Positions 13,901 to 21,151 of a DNA stretch of 22,669 nucleotides are shown in pieces. The translations under genes were made by a program, and so were the position numbers. Source of the DNA: JBLHUT01 sp047629975 (lineage in GTDB: Bacteria; Pseudomonadota; Alphaproteobacteria; Rhodobacterales; Rhodobacteraceae); assembly GCA_047629975.1 (NCBI GenBank), contig JBLHUT010000020.1, positions 1 to 22,669 on the forward strand, given 5' to 3'. The notes under the pieces were generated by a model. That model worked only from the letters and a program-made list of their open reading frames with translations, had not been told where the DNA came from and did not search any database. Within the stretch, counting starts at the first letter, position 1; every line of letters starts with the position of its first letter.

Positions 13901-14851
13901 TCAAGCAGGCTCGCGCAGGACGCGCGGCACTTTGAATTCGACGTTCTCGGTGGCTGTCTCGACGATTTCGACGGTGACGTCGTACCGGGCGCGGAACGCG
14001 TCGACGACTTCGTTGATCAGCACCTCCGGAGCACTTGCGCCGGCCGTGATGCCCAGTGTGGCTATCCCGTCCAGTGCGCGCCAGTCTATATCAATTGCCC
14101 GCTGTACCAATTGAGCGTAATTGCATCCGGCGCGGCTGGCGACTTCGACCAACCGTTTGGAGTTTGACGAGTTCGGCGCACCGACGACCAACAAGGCATC
14201 GACCCGCGGTGCGACGGCTTTTACTGCCTCCTGCCGGTTTGTTGTGGCGTAACAGATGTCTTCTTTGTGTGGCCCGACAATGTGCGGAAAGCGTGTTTTA
14301 AGAGCGGCCACGACCTCGGCGGTGTCGTCGATGCTCAGTGTGGTCTGGGTCACAAACGCAAGCTGTTCGGGATCGCGTACCGCAAGGGTGTCAACGTCGG
14401 CAGGTGTTTCAACCAACAGTACATCGCCCTGCGGCAACTGGCCCATCGTCCCCACGGTTTCGGGGTGGCCTGCATGGCCGATCATCACAATCTGCAATCC
14501 GCGCTCGGCGTGGCGTGCGGCTTCTATGTGGACCTTGCTGACCAGCGGACAGGTTGCATCGACGTAAATCATTTCGCGGCGCGCGGCCTCGGCGGGAACG
14601 GCCTTGGGGACGCCGTGGGCAGAGAAAACAACCGGTCGGTCGGTGGGGCATTCATCAAGTTCCTTGACGAACACGGCACCCTTGTCCCGCAGGCTGTCGA
14701 CGACGAATTTGTTGTGCACAATCTCGTGGCGCACAAAAACCGGTGCGCCCCATTTATCGAGGGCCATTTCCACGATCTTGATCGCGCGGTCCACGCCGGC
14801 GCAAAATCCGCGGGGCGCGGCCATCAAAACGGTAAGTGGGGGCTTGGTCAT
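13901..14851 (-). CDS. ispH: 4-hydroxy-3-methylbut-2-enyl diphosphate reductase
   Basis: Last enzyme of the MEP isoprenoid pathway. It reduces HMBPP to IPP and DMAPP with an iron-sulfur cluster. The protein is 316 aa, a normal length. The three cluster cysteines are Cys17 (RGFCAGVDRA), Cys101 (DATCPLVSKVH) and Cys200 (EDICYATTNRQ). The substrate-binding histidines are in RHEIVHNKFVV (41-51), FSAHGV (77-82) and GHPE (128-131). Two close ATGs exist. GGAG directly abuts the first (14857) but stands six bases before the second (14851), so the second is the better start. It heads a four-gene minus-strand operon. Confidence 0.97.
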   Translation of the reverse strand: MTKPPLTVLMAAPRGFCAGVDRAIKIVEMALDKWGAPVFVRHEIVHNKFVVDSLRDKGAVFVKELDECPTDRPVVFSAHGVPKAVPAEAARREMIYVDATCPLVSKVHIEAARHAERGLQIVMIGHAGHPETVGTMGQLPQGDVLLVETPADVDTLAVRDPEQLAFVTQTTLSIDDTAEVVAALKTRFPHIVGPHKEDICYATTNRQEAVKAVAPRVDALLVVGAPNSSNSKRLVEVASRAGCNYAQLVQRAIDIDWRALDGIATLGITAGASAPEVLINEVVDAFRARYDVTVEIVETATENVEFKVPRVLREPA

Positions 14852-14989
14852 CTTCATCTCCGGTTTTCAAAGATTTAAGAGAGCATTGGCGTCTCGTAAA
14901 GCCCTGTTTGGGAAAAGGGCCGGATAGTTGCTGCGACCCAAGGCGTTGGCCAGACCATTTGCAGGCACGTCGATCGGCCCCGTACGTCT
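14852..14989. other. Spacer between gntK and ispH
   Basis: A 138-bp stretch downstream of gntK and upstream of ispH, both on the minus strand. It has no recognisable gene; promoter elements for ispH are presumably here but I cannot point to a convincing -35/-10 pair. A weak GCCC/GGGC pairing near 14899-14920 is too short to call a terminator. Confidence 0.4.
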
Positions 14990-15481
14990 TTAACTGTCCA
15001 GTGCGCACAAAATGTCGGCAACGATCTGCTTTGCGGGGGCATTGATGTCGACCGTGACCGACGCTTCGTCGTCGGCTGGCGGTTCGAGGGCTGCAAATTG
15101 ACTGTCAAGCAGGGATGGCGGCATGAAATGGCCGCTGCGCGCGGACATGCGCGCGGCGATGACCGCATGCTCTCCGGCAAGGTGGATAAAAAGGACAGGC
15201 TGGACTGTTCCTGCTCTGATCCAGTCACGATAACGTCGCCGCAACGCCGAGCACCCGATAATAACATCGCCGTGGTGGCGAGAAAGCGCGAGCGCGACCG
15301 CTTCAAGCCACGGCGCGCGGTCGGCATCGTCCAATGGCTCTCCACGAGCCATTTTTGCAACGTTCGATGCAGGGTGCAGATCATCACCGTCAATAAATGT
15401 GGCACCGATCCGCACTGCGAGCGCTTGTCCGATAGAGGACTTGCCACAGCCCGATACGCCCATGATTACATATTGTACCAT
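14990..15481 (-). CDS. gntK: Gluconokinase
   Basis: Phosphorylates gluconate to 6-phosphogluconate with ATP, feeding the Entner-Doudoroff pathway typical of this group. The protein is 163 aa, normal for the thermoresistant GntK type. Motifs are the P-loop GVSGCGKS (8-15), FIDGDDLHPASNVAKM, and the family block ARSGHFMPPSLLDSQF. I start at ATG 15481, which follows GAGGAG by about eight bases and gives the usual MVQYVIMGVSGCGKSS N-terminus; the much longer open frame upstream is arginine/histidine-rich and not family-like. No gluconate transporter or regulator gene is adjacent. Confidence 0.95.
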   Translation of the reverse strand: MVQYVIMGVSGCGKSSIGQALAVRIGATFIDGDDLHPASNVAKMARGEPLDDADRAPWLEAVALALSRHHGDVIIGCSALRRRYRDWIRAGTVQPVLFIHLAGEHAVIAARMSARSGHFMPPSLLDSQFAALEPPADDEASVTVDINAPAKQIVADILCALDS

Positions 15482-15770
15482 CAAGAAATCTCCTCTCGGG
15501 TGTAAACAAATCAGCCGGTTCCGGTCTGGTCCTTGCGTGCACAAACCTTGCGGCAAAAGGCACGTTCTATGCCTGTGTAATGCCTGTGGGCAACGGCTGT
15601 CATCTTCGTGATCATCCGGTGCGGATGCCACGGCGACCCTCGTCAGTGTGACCGCTTTGGTCAAGGGGGAAAGGGTGGCCCAAAACCGGAGCTTAGTGGA
15701 TTAGGGATTGGAATAGGTCCGTAAACCCGCTTTGATAGCATCATGACCCACTGGTCCCGAAAGGTCTTTT
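15482..15770. promoter_or_regulatory. Divergent spacer gntK / allE
   Basis: A 289-bp gene-free stretch between divergent gntK and allE. It must hold both promoters. I see a direct repeat ATGCCTGTG at 15569-15577 and 15580-15588, spaced 11 bp (about one helical turn), which could be a regulator site. No convincing known operator or structured RNA is visible. Confidence 0.35.
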
Positions 15771-16598
15771 ATGTCCCCCAGAAGCTATTATTCACCAAGT
15801 GGCGGTTTGCCGCCGCAGACCCAGATTTTGACAGATCGTGCCATGTTTACCGAGGCCTATGCCGTCATTCCCAAAGGCACGATGAGCGATATCGTCACCA
15901 GTTTTCTGCCGTTTTGGGAGGGTGCGCGATTTTGGGTTCTGTCGCGTCCGTTGTCCGGATTTGCAGAGACCTTTTCGCAATACATCGCTGAATTGCAGCC
16001 CGGCGGCGGGAGTGAACGCCCCGAACAGGACCCACATGCCCAAGCGGTCTTGTTCGTGGTGGCCGGTGCGGTGGAATTGGTGATCGAAGGGCAGGTGCAT
16101 GTATTGGAGGAGGGGGGCTATGCCTATCTGCCTGCGGCAACGCGGTGGTCAATTCGAAATCGCAGTGACGCACTGGCAAAGTTCCACTGGATTCGCAAAG
16201 CCTATGAAGCGGTCGAGGGGCTTGATGCGCCTGATGTCGTCGTGACAAATGAAAATGATGTCGCACCGATTGCGATGCCCGATACGAACGGCGGCTGGGC
16301 CACCACCCGCTTTGTGGATATGGCCGATATGCGCCACGATATGCATGTGACGATTGTTACCTTGCAGCCCGGCGCCGTCATTCCGTTTGCCGAGACCCAT
16401 GTGATGGAGCACGGGCTGTATGTGCTTGAGGGCAAAGCCGTCTACCGGCTCAATCAGGACTGGGTCGAGGTCGAGGCGGGCGACTACATGTGGCTGCGCG
16501 CCTTTTGCCCGCAGGCTTGTTATGCGGGCGGGCCGGGGCCGTTCCGGTACTTGCTGTACAAGGACGTGAACCGGCATATGAAACTTGGGCGACCTTAA
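15771..16598 (+). CDS. allE: (S)-ureidoglycine aminohydrolase
   Basis: Releases ammonia from (S)-ureidoglycine to give (S)-ureidoglycolate in allantoin (purine) degradation. The protein is 275 aa with two cupin domains (about 45-150 and 185-265). The C-terminal cupin keeps the metal-ligand pattern E-x-H-x3-H...Q as Glu208, His210, His214 and Gln248; spacing of 2, 6 and 40 residues from the glutamate matches the characterised plant enzyme. The block from GLYVLEGKAVYRL to CPQACYAGGPG is highly typical. AAAGG lies just upstream of ATG 15771. No other allantoin gene is adjacent: gntK is divergent and a ROK regulator gene converges 27 bp downstream. Confidence 0.92.
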   Translation: MSPRSYYSPSGGLPPQTQILTDRAMFTEAYAVIPKGTMSDIVTSFLPFWEGARFWVLSRPLSGFAETFSQYIAELQPGGGSERPEQDPHAQAVLFVVAGAVELVIEGQVHVLEEGGYAYLPAATRWSIRNRSDALAKFHWIRKAYEAVEGLDAPDVVVTNENDVAPIAMPDTNGGWATTRFVDMADMRHDMHVTIVTLQPGAVIPFAETHVMEHGLYVLEGKAVYRLNQDWVEVEAGDYMWLRAFCPQACYAGGPGPFRYLLYKDVNRHMKLGRP

Positions 16599-16625
16599 GT
16601 CCTGACGGGGGCATCTTTACGCGTT

Positions 16626-17825
16626 CTAGGTGATCATCAGGCCGTTATTCGTATTGAGGAAGAACTGTGACAGCATCGGTGTGCAGGCCGCACCGATCGC
16701 GCGTGCATTGCCGCCGATGCTGCCTTCCTCGATGCGCGGCGCGATAAGGCCCCGGGTGTCCTGGGTCGCAAGATAGCGGCGCACCCGTTCGACCAGCGCT
16801 TTTCGCACCGACGGTGGAAATGCGCCATCGATCAGGATCGCTTCGAAATCGATGACCGAACAGGTGGACAGGCTGGCTTTTGCCAGTTCCTGTGCTGTCT
16901 GGCCGAGCCATGGTTCGACATAGCGCGCCAACCGGCTCCAGTCCTGAGGGTCGTTCCACAGCAGGCGAGGGTCAAGATCGACTTCCTTCAGGCGGGCCTC
17001 CAGCAGGTGTATCGACGCCATATCGACCAATTGCATGCTTTCGCCGTTAGGGCCGATGCTGCGCAACGATCCAAGCGCGCCTGCATTGCTCTGTCTGCCT
17101 TCAAACACGGAATGGTTCAGTACGATACCGCCACCCACGAAGGTGCCCACAAAGAAATAGGCGTAATCCCGAAATTCCTTTCCACGACCGTATATCTGCT
17201 CGGCGTGGCACGCCGCAGTAGCATCGTTCAGCACCAGAACGGGCAGGTTGCTGAACTGGGCAATATGGCCTCCGAAATCAAAGCCTTTCCAGGACGTGCC
17301 GCTTTGGTCGGTCGGGTTCACCGTGTCATGCCATCTCCACAATTCGAAGGGAATCGCGATGCCTATGCCACAGATCCGGTCAATGCTCTGTTTGGTCATA
17401 TCCGATGTCAGGGTTGTGATACCCCGTTTCAGGAAGGCGATGATCGCCTCGGGCCAGGGGTGGTCATAGGAAATGCTGACTTGCTGTCGTATCCCTCCGG
17501 TGAAATCCTGTAGCAATAAATCCGCAGAGCGGCGTCCGATCTTGAGCCCGATTGCATAGGTTCCCTGAGGTGCAAGCCTGATGGGTACCGATGGTTTGCC
17601 GACTTTTCCGCGGGTGGGTTCGCCGCGTTCCAGCAACCCTTCCGTTTCGAGCCGCCGCAGGATCCCCGACACGGCCGGAGGAGACAGGCCCGCCAGTCGT
17701 GCAAGGTCGCTGGCAGGCAGGGAGCCATGACGCTGGACAAGCGTTAGCAAGAGGCGTTCGTTGTGGTTGCGCACGCCTTTCTGACTCAATCCTACGGTCA
17801 GGCTTCTGACTAATCCATCATCCAT
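16626..17825 (-). CDS. frcR: ROK-family transcriptional regulator of the frc operon (FrcR-like)
   Basis: A 399-aa regulator with an N-terminal winged helix-turn-helix (about 20-70; NERLLLTLVQRHG, DLARLAGLSPPAVSGILRRLE) and a ROK sugar-sensing domain (about 88-390). ROK hallmarks are the VLNDATAACHAE acidic box (198-209) and GTFVGGGIVLN (227-237) followed by an EGRQSNAGALGSL block. The ROK zinc-binding CxCGxxGCxE motif is missing: the equivalent stretch reads IGPNGESMQLVDMAS (257-271). Classical ROK kinases and NagC/Mlc carry it. It is divergent from frcBCA across 181 bp, as in rhizobial frc loci. A role as sugar-responsive repressor of frcBCA is well supported by position but not by direct evidence. 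Confidence 0.88.
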   Translation of the reverse strand: MDDGLVRSLTVGLSQKGVRNHNERLLLTLVQRHGSLPASDLARLAGLSPPAVSGILRRLETEGLLERGEPTRGKVGKPSVPIRLAPQGTYAIGLKIGRRSADLLLQDFTGGIRQQVSISYDHPWPEAIIAFLKRGITTLTSDMTKQSIDRICGIGIAIPFELWRWHDTVNPTDQSGTSWKGFDFGGHIAQFSNLPVLVLNDATAACHAEQIYGRGKEFRDYAYFFVGTFVGGGIVLNHSVFEGRQSNAGALGSLRSIGPNGESMQLVDMASIHLLEARLKEVDLDPRLLWNDPQDWSRLARYVEPWLGQTAQELAKASLSTCSVIDFEAILIDGAFPPSVRKALVERVRRYLATQDTRGLIAPRIEEGSIGGNARAIGAACTPMLSQFFLNTNNGLMIT

Positions 17826-18006
17826 TCGGTGTCTCGAGCTCTGCTGTTATCGGGTGAATGTAGCATGTGAAGATTAATAAATAAAGTTAACTAATTAATT
17901 GACACATGCCCTGTAATCGGGTTTCTTGCTGTTGTTGATGCGTTTTTGCGTATCTGTACCTGGTCGGGCCCCAGGCCCTGTCCTACGAAATTTCTGGGAG
18001 GAAATC
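17826..18006. promoter_or_regulatory. Divergent frcR/frcB promoter with candidate ROK operator
   Basis: The AT-rich core has ATTAAT arms at 17873-17878 and 17894-17899 flanking a perfect GTTAAC (17886-17891). It abuts a TTGACA (17899-17904) that could be the -35 of frcB; the -10 at 17 bp (TTTCTT) is weak. An operator overlapping the -35 would suit repression. A strong GGGAGGAAA ribosome-binding site precedes the frcB ATG at 18007. Confidence 0.5.
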
Positions 18007-19026
18007 ATGAAAAAACTTCTTATCGGGACTGCTGTTGCAGCCATTACTGTGTCGGGTGCGGCGTTTGCTGGCGGTCACGGTGTATCTGCATGCCTGATCA
18101 CTAAGACGGACACAAACCCGTTCTTCGTAAAGATGCGCGAAGGCGCCGAAGCCGCGGCTGCCGCGGCCGGTATTACCTTGCGGTCCTATGCTGGTAAGCT
18201 TGATGGCGATCACGAGACGCAGGTTGCTGCAATCGAGACATGTATTGCGGACGGCGCATCGGGCATTTTGCTGACAGCGTCCGACACATCGTCGATCGTG
18301 GGTGCGGTAACCCAGGCGCGTGAAGCAGGCCTTTTGGTGATCGCGCTCGACACGCCGCTTGACCCGATCGAGGCTGCTGATGCGACGTTTGCGACTGACA
18401 ACTTTCTTGCGGGCGAGTTGATTGGCAAATGGGCTGCGGCCACTTTGGGCGACGCTGCGGCGGATGCGCGTATTGCGATGCTTGATCTTGCCATCAGCCA
18501 GCCGACCGTTGGTGTTTTGCGCGATCAGGGCTTTTTGCAGGGGTTTGGTATCGAGCTTGGTGACCCGAACAAGTGGGGCGACGAGACTGACTCGCGGATT
18601 GTCGGCAATGACATCACCTCCGGTAACGAAGAGGGTGGCCGTAGGGCAATGGAGAACCTGCTTGCCGTGGATCCGACGATCAATGTTGTCTACACAATCA
18701 ACGAGCCGGCAGCGGCAGGTGCCTATGAGGCGCTCAAGTCTCTTGGTCGTGAAAACGATGTTCTGATCGTGTCGGTTGACGGTGGTTGCCCGGGCATCCA
18801 GAATATCGCTGATGGCGTAATTGGTGCCACTTCGCAGCAGTATCCTTTGTTGATGGCCTCAAAGGGTATCGAGGCGATTGCCAACTTTGCGGCTGACGGA
18901 ACCATGCCTGCCAACACACCCGGCAAAAACTTCTTTGACACGGGTGTTGCCCTTGTGACGGACAAGCCTGCCGACGGCGTTGACAGCATTTCGGTTGCCG
19001 AAGGCACCGACCTCTGCTGGGGCTAA
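18007..19026 (+). CDS. frcB: Sugar ABC transporter substrate-binding protein, FrcB-like (fructose/mannose/ribose type)
   Basis: Periplasmic receptor of 339 aa. A Sec signal peptide (MKKLLIGTAVAAITVSGAAFA, cleaved near residue 21) precedes a type I periplasmic-binding fold. The mature N-terminus with CLITKTDTNPFFVKM, the SQPTVGVLRDQGF block, INEPAAAGAYEALK and the ending DLCWG are closely like rhizobial FrcB as I recall it. FrcB binds fructose, mannose and ribose in rhizobia; specificity here is inferred by similarity. I start at ATG 18007 behind GGGAGGAAA, rejecting 27 upstream residues. First gene of frcBCA, followed by a stem-loop cluster that likely raises its expression relative to frcC. 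Confidence 0.92.
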   Translation: MKKLLIGTAVAAITVSGAAFAGGHGVSACLITKTDTNPFFVKMREGAEAAAAAAGITLRSYAGKLDGDHETQVAAIETCIADGASGILLTASDTSSIVGAVTQAREAGLLVIALDTPLDPIEAADATFATDNFLAGELIGKWAAATLGDAAADARIAMLDLAISQPTVGVLRDQGFLQGFGIELGDPNKWGDETDSRIVGNDITSGNEEGGRRAMENLLAVDPTINVVYTINEPAAAGAYEALKSLGRENDVLIVSVDGGCPGIQNIADGVIGATSQQYPLLMASKGIEAIANFAADGTMPANTPGKNFFDTGVALVTDKPADGVDSISVAEGTDLCWG

Positions 19027-19034
19027 ACCGCAAA

Positions 19035-19085
19035 GCGCACTTGTAGAGTGCGCAGTGCGAAAAGGGGGCGGACAGTGTTCCGCCC
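19035..19085 (+). promoter_or_regulatory. Two tandem stem-loops between frcB and frcC
   Basis: Hairpin one pairs GCGCAC (19035-19040) with GTGCGC (19048-19053). Hairpin two pairs GGGCGGA (19066-19072) with TCCGCCC (19079-19085) around a 6-nt loop. They lie directly after the frcB stop without a U-tract. Such tandem intercistronic hairpins commonly stabilise the upstream binding-protein message; that function is inferred. Confidence 0.65.
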
Positions 19086-19097
19086 TCGACAGGGAGC

Positions 19098-19122
19098 GAA
19101 TATGTTCCCGAAACAAATATTC
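19098..19122 (+). promoter_or_regulatory. Weak AT-type hairpin adjoining the frcC ribosome-binding site
   Basis: GAATAT (19098-19103) can pair with ATATTC (19117-19122). The second arm ends one base before AGGAGG (19124-19129), the frcC ribosome-binding site, so pairing could tune frcC translation. The loop is 13 nt and the stem is weak. Confidence 0.3.
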
Positions 19123-19136
19123 AGGAGGAGCCGTCC

Positions 19137-20204
19137 ATGTCTTCCGAGACTGACGATTTCGAAGCCGTTGTGCGGGCCAATCGCACCGAGAAAGTCGCCG
19201 AATTCGGCTCTTCCAAAAAAGGTTTTGTTCAAAAACTGCAACATGCACTGCATGTGAACCCGGCACTTGTACCCCTGTTTGTTCTGGTGGTTTCGATTGC
19301 GGCGTTCGGGATATTGCTGGGCTCCAAGTTCTTCTCTCCTTTTGCTTTGACGCTGATCCTTCAGCAGGTTCAGATCGTCGGGATCGTTGCCGCCGCCCAA
19401 AGCCTTGTTATTCTGACGGCAGGGATCGATCTTTCGGTTGGGGCGATCATGGTGCTGTCGTCGGTTGTGATGGGGCAATTCACTTTTCGCTACGGCCTGC
19501 CGGTTGAACTGGCGATCGGGCTTGGATTGGCGACAGGGATGATTTGCGGCTACATAAACGGCTGGCTCATTGCCGTGATGAAGTTGCCACCGTTTATCGT
19601 AACGCTTGGTATGTGGCAGATCGTTCTGGCAACCAACTTTCTGTATTCCGCGAATGAAACGATCCGGGCGCAGGACATCGAGGCAAACGCGCCGTTGCTT
19701 CAGCTTTTTGCAACGCAGTTTGAAATTGGCGGGGCGCGGTTTACCGTCGGGGTGATCTTTATGGTCGTGTTGATGCTGCTTCTTGCCTACATCCTCAAAC
19801 ATACTGCTTGGGGACGCCATGTTTATGCCGTGGGGGATGATCCAGAGGCGGCGCAGCTTTCGGGTGTGAATGTGCGCGGGGTGCTGATTTCTGTTTACGT
19901 GGTTGCCGGGCTTATCTGTGCGTTTGCCGGTTGGGCTTTGATCGGGCGTATCGGGTCGGTCTCGCCGACATCGGGGCAATTGGCCAATATCGAATCCATC
20001 ACCGCGGTTGTGATCGGGGGGATTTCGCTGTTCGGGGGCCGCGGATCGATCCTTGGTGCCTTGTTCGGGGCCTTGATCGTCGGGGTCTTTACCTTGGGCC
20101 TCAGGCTTGCGGGCGCGGATGCGCAATGGACGTTCCTGCTTATCGGTGCGCTTATCATCGGCGCTGTGGCCATCGATCAATGGATTAGAAAGGTATCAGC
20201 CTAA
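19137..20204 (+). CDS. frcC: Sugar ABC transporter permease, FrcC-like
   Basis: Membrane subunit of the CUT2-type sugar importer, 355 aa. A polar N-terminal tail (to about residue 40) precedes roughly eight to ten hydrophobic segments. The RbsC/FrcC family blocks are QSLVILTAGIDLSVGAIM near 97-114, PPFIVTLGM near 151-159, the cytoplasmic-loop AVGDDPEAAQLSGVNV (about 230-245), and GGISLFGGRGS near the end. AGGAGG lies seven bases ahead of the ATG. Its TAA overlaps the ATG of frcA by one base (TAATG), so the two are translated together. Confidence 0.94.
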   Translation: MSSETDDFEAVVRANRTEKVAEFGSSKKGFVQKLQHALHVNPALVPLFVLVVSIAAFGILLGSKFFSPFALTLILQQVQIVGIVAAAQSLVILTAGIDLSVGAIMVLSSVVMGQFTFRYGLPVELAIGLGLATGMICGYINGWLIAVMKLPPFIVTLGMWQIVLATNFLYSANETIRAQDIEANAPLLQLFATQFEIGGARFTVGVIFMVVLMLLLAYILKHTAWGRHVYAVGDDPEAAQLSGVNVRGVLISVYVVAGLICAFAGWALIGRIGSVSPTSGQLANIESITAVVIGGISLFGGRGSILGALFGALIVGVFTLGLRLAGADAQWTFLLIGALIIGAVAIDQWIRKVSA

Positions 20205-20986
20205 TGGAACCGCTTCTCAAAGGCCGCGGATTGGTCAAACGCTATGGTAAAGTAACGGCACTCGATAATTGTGACTTCGAATTGTATCCCGGTGAGATCC
20301 TCGCGGTGATCGGCGATAACGGTGCGGGCAAATCGACGCTGATCAAGGCGGTCTCCGGCGCGGTTGTTCCTGACGAGGGGCAAGTGTTTCTGGAGGGTAA
20401 GCAGGTTCATTTCAACTCGCCGACGGATGCGCGAAAAGTGGGGATCGAAACGGTCTATCAAACGCTTGCCATGTCGCCTGCGCTGTCTATTGCCGATAAT
20501 ATGTTCATGGGGCGTGAGTTGCGCAAACCCGGTTGGCGGGGAAGTATCCTGCGCCAGCTTGATCGTGCGCGCATGGAGAAAATTGCCCGCGACAAGCTTA
20601 CCGAGCTTGGCTTGATGACGATCCAGAACATCAATCAGGCCGTCGAGACCCTTTCGGGGGGGCAGAGGCAGGGTGTTGCGGTTGCACGTGCTGCGGCCTT
20701 TGGCTCCAAGGTCATCATTCTGGACGAGCCGACCGCCGCCTTGGGGGTCAAGGAATCGCGCCGGGTGCTGGAGCTGATCCTTGATGTCCGGTCGCGGGGA
20801 ATTCCGATCATTCTGATCAGTCACAACATGCCTCATGTTTTCGAGGTCGCAGATCGCATTCATGTGCACCGTTTGGGCAAAAGACTGTGCGTCATCGACC
20901 CGAAAGATTACACGATGTCCGATGCGGTTGCCTTTATGACGGGTGCAAAAGAGCCCCCCGCCGAAAATGCGCTGACCCCGGCCTGA
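20204..20986 (+). CDS. frcA: Sugar ABC transporter ATP-binding protein, FrcA-like (single ATPase domain)
   Basis: ATPase of the sugar importer, 260 aa. Unlike RbsA/XylG (about 500 aa, two fused ABC domains), it has one ABC domain, as FrcA does. Motifs are Walker A GDNGAGKST (37-45), LSGGQRQGVAVARA with signature at 150-154, Walker B IILDEP (171-176) and switch His207. A homodimer is expected. It ends in a short proline/alanine tail. A 9-bp perfect stem-loop (21002-21024) follows. No sugar kinase gene (the frcK position of rhizobial loci) is present after it. Confidence 0.94.
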   Translation: MEPLLKGRGLVKRYGKVTALDNCDFELYPGEILAVIGDNGAGKSTLIKAVSGAVVPDEGQVFLEGKQVHFNSPTDARKVGIETVYQTLAMSPALSIADNMFMGRELRKPGWRGSILRQLDRARMEKIARDKLTELGLMTIQNINQAVETLSGGQRQGVAVARAAAFGSKVIILDEPTAALGVKESRRVLELILDVRSRGIPIILISHNMPHVFEVADRIHVHRLGKRLCVIDPKDYTMSDAVAFMTGAKEPPAENALTPA

Positions 20987-21001
20987 CGACACCGGAGAGG
21001 T

Positions 21002-21024
21002 CCCGTTGCAGGCTGTGCAACGGG
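21002..21024 (+). terminator. Stem-loop at the 3' end of frcBCA
   Basis: CCCGTTGCA (21002-21010) pairs perfectly with TGCAACGGG (21016-21024) around a 5-nt loop, 15 bp past the frcA stop. No T-run follows, so it may be a rho-dependent or 3'-protecting end. Confidence 0.6.
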
Positions 21025-21151
21025 CGGACGCAGGGCGAGGGCTTGGTCAAATCCTGCATCATTTTTCGTCGCAGCGACCAAGGCTTCCAAGCGTGCCGTG
21101 TGGGGGGTAACATAACCTACATAAGAATCGCTTTTCCAGAAAGGATGCCGA

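Noticed and set aside
14875..15447. 190-aa minus-strand frame overlapping gntK
   Set aside because: Out of frame with gntK, no motif; gntK has a P-loop and family blocks.
19023..20180. 385-aa open frame antisense to frcC
   Set aside because: Full of Arg, His, Asp, Gln and Asn, as expected from the complement of a membrane protein gene. No domain and no ribosome-binding site.
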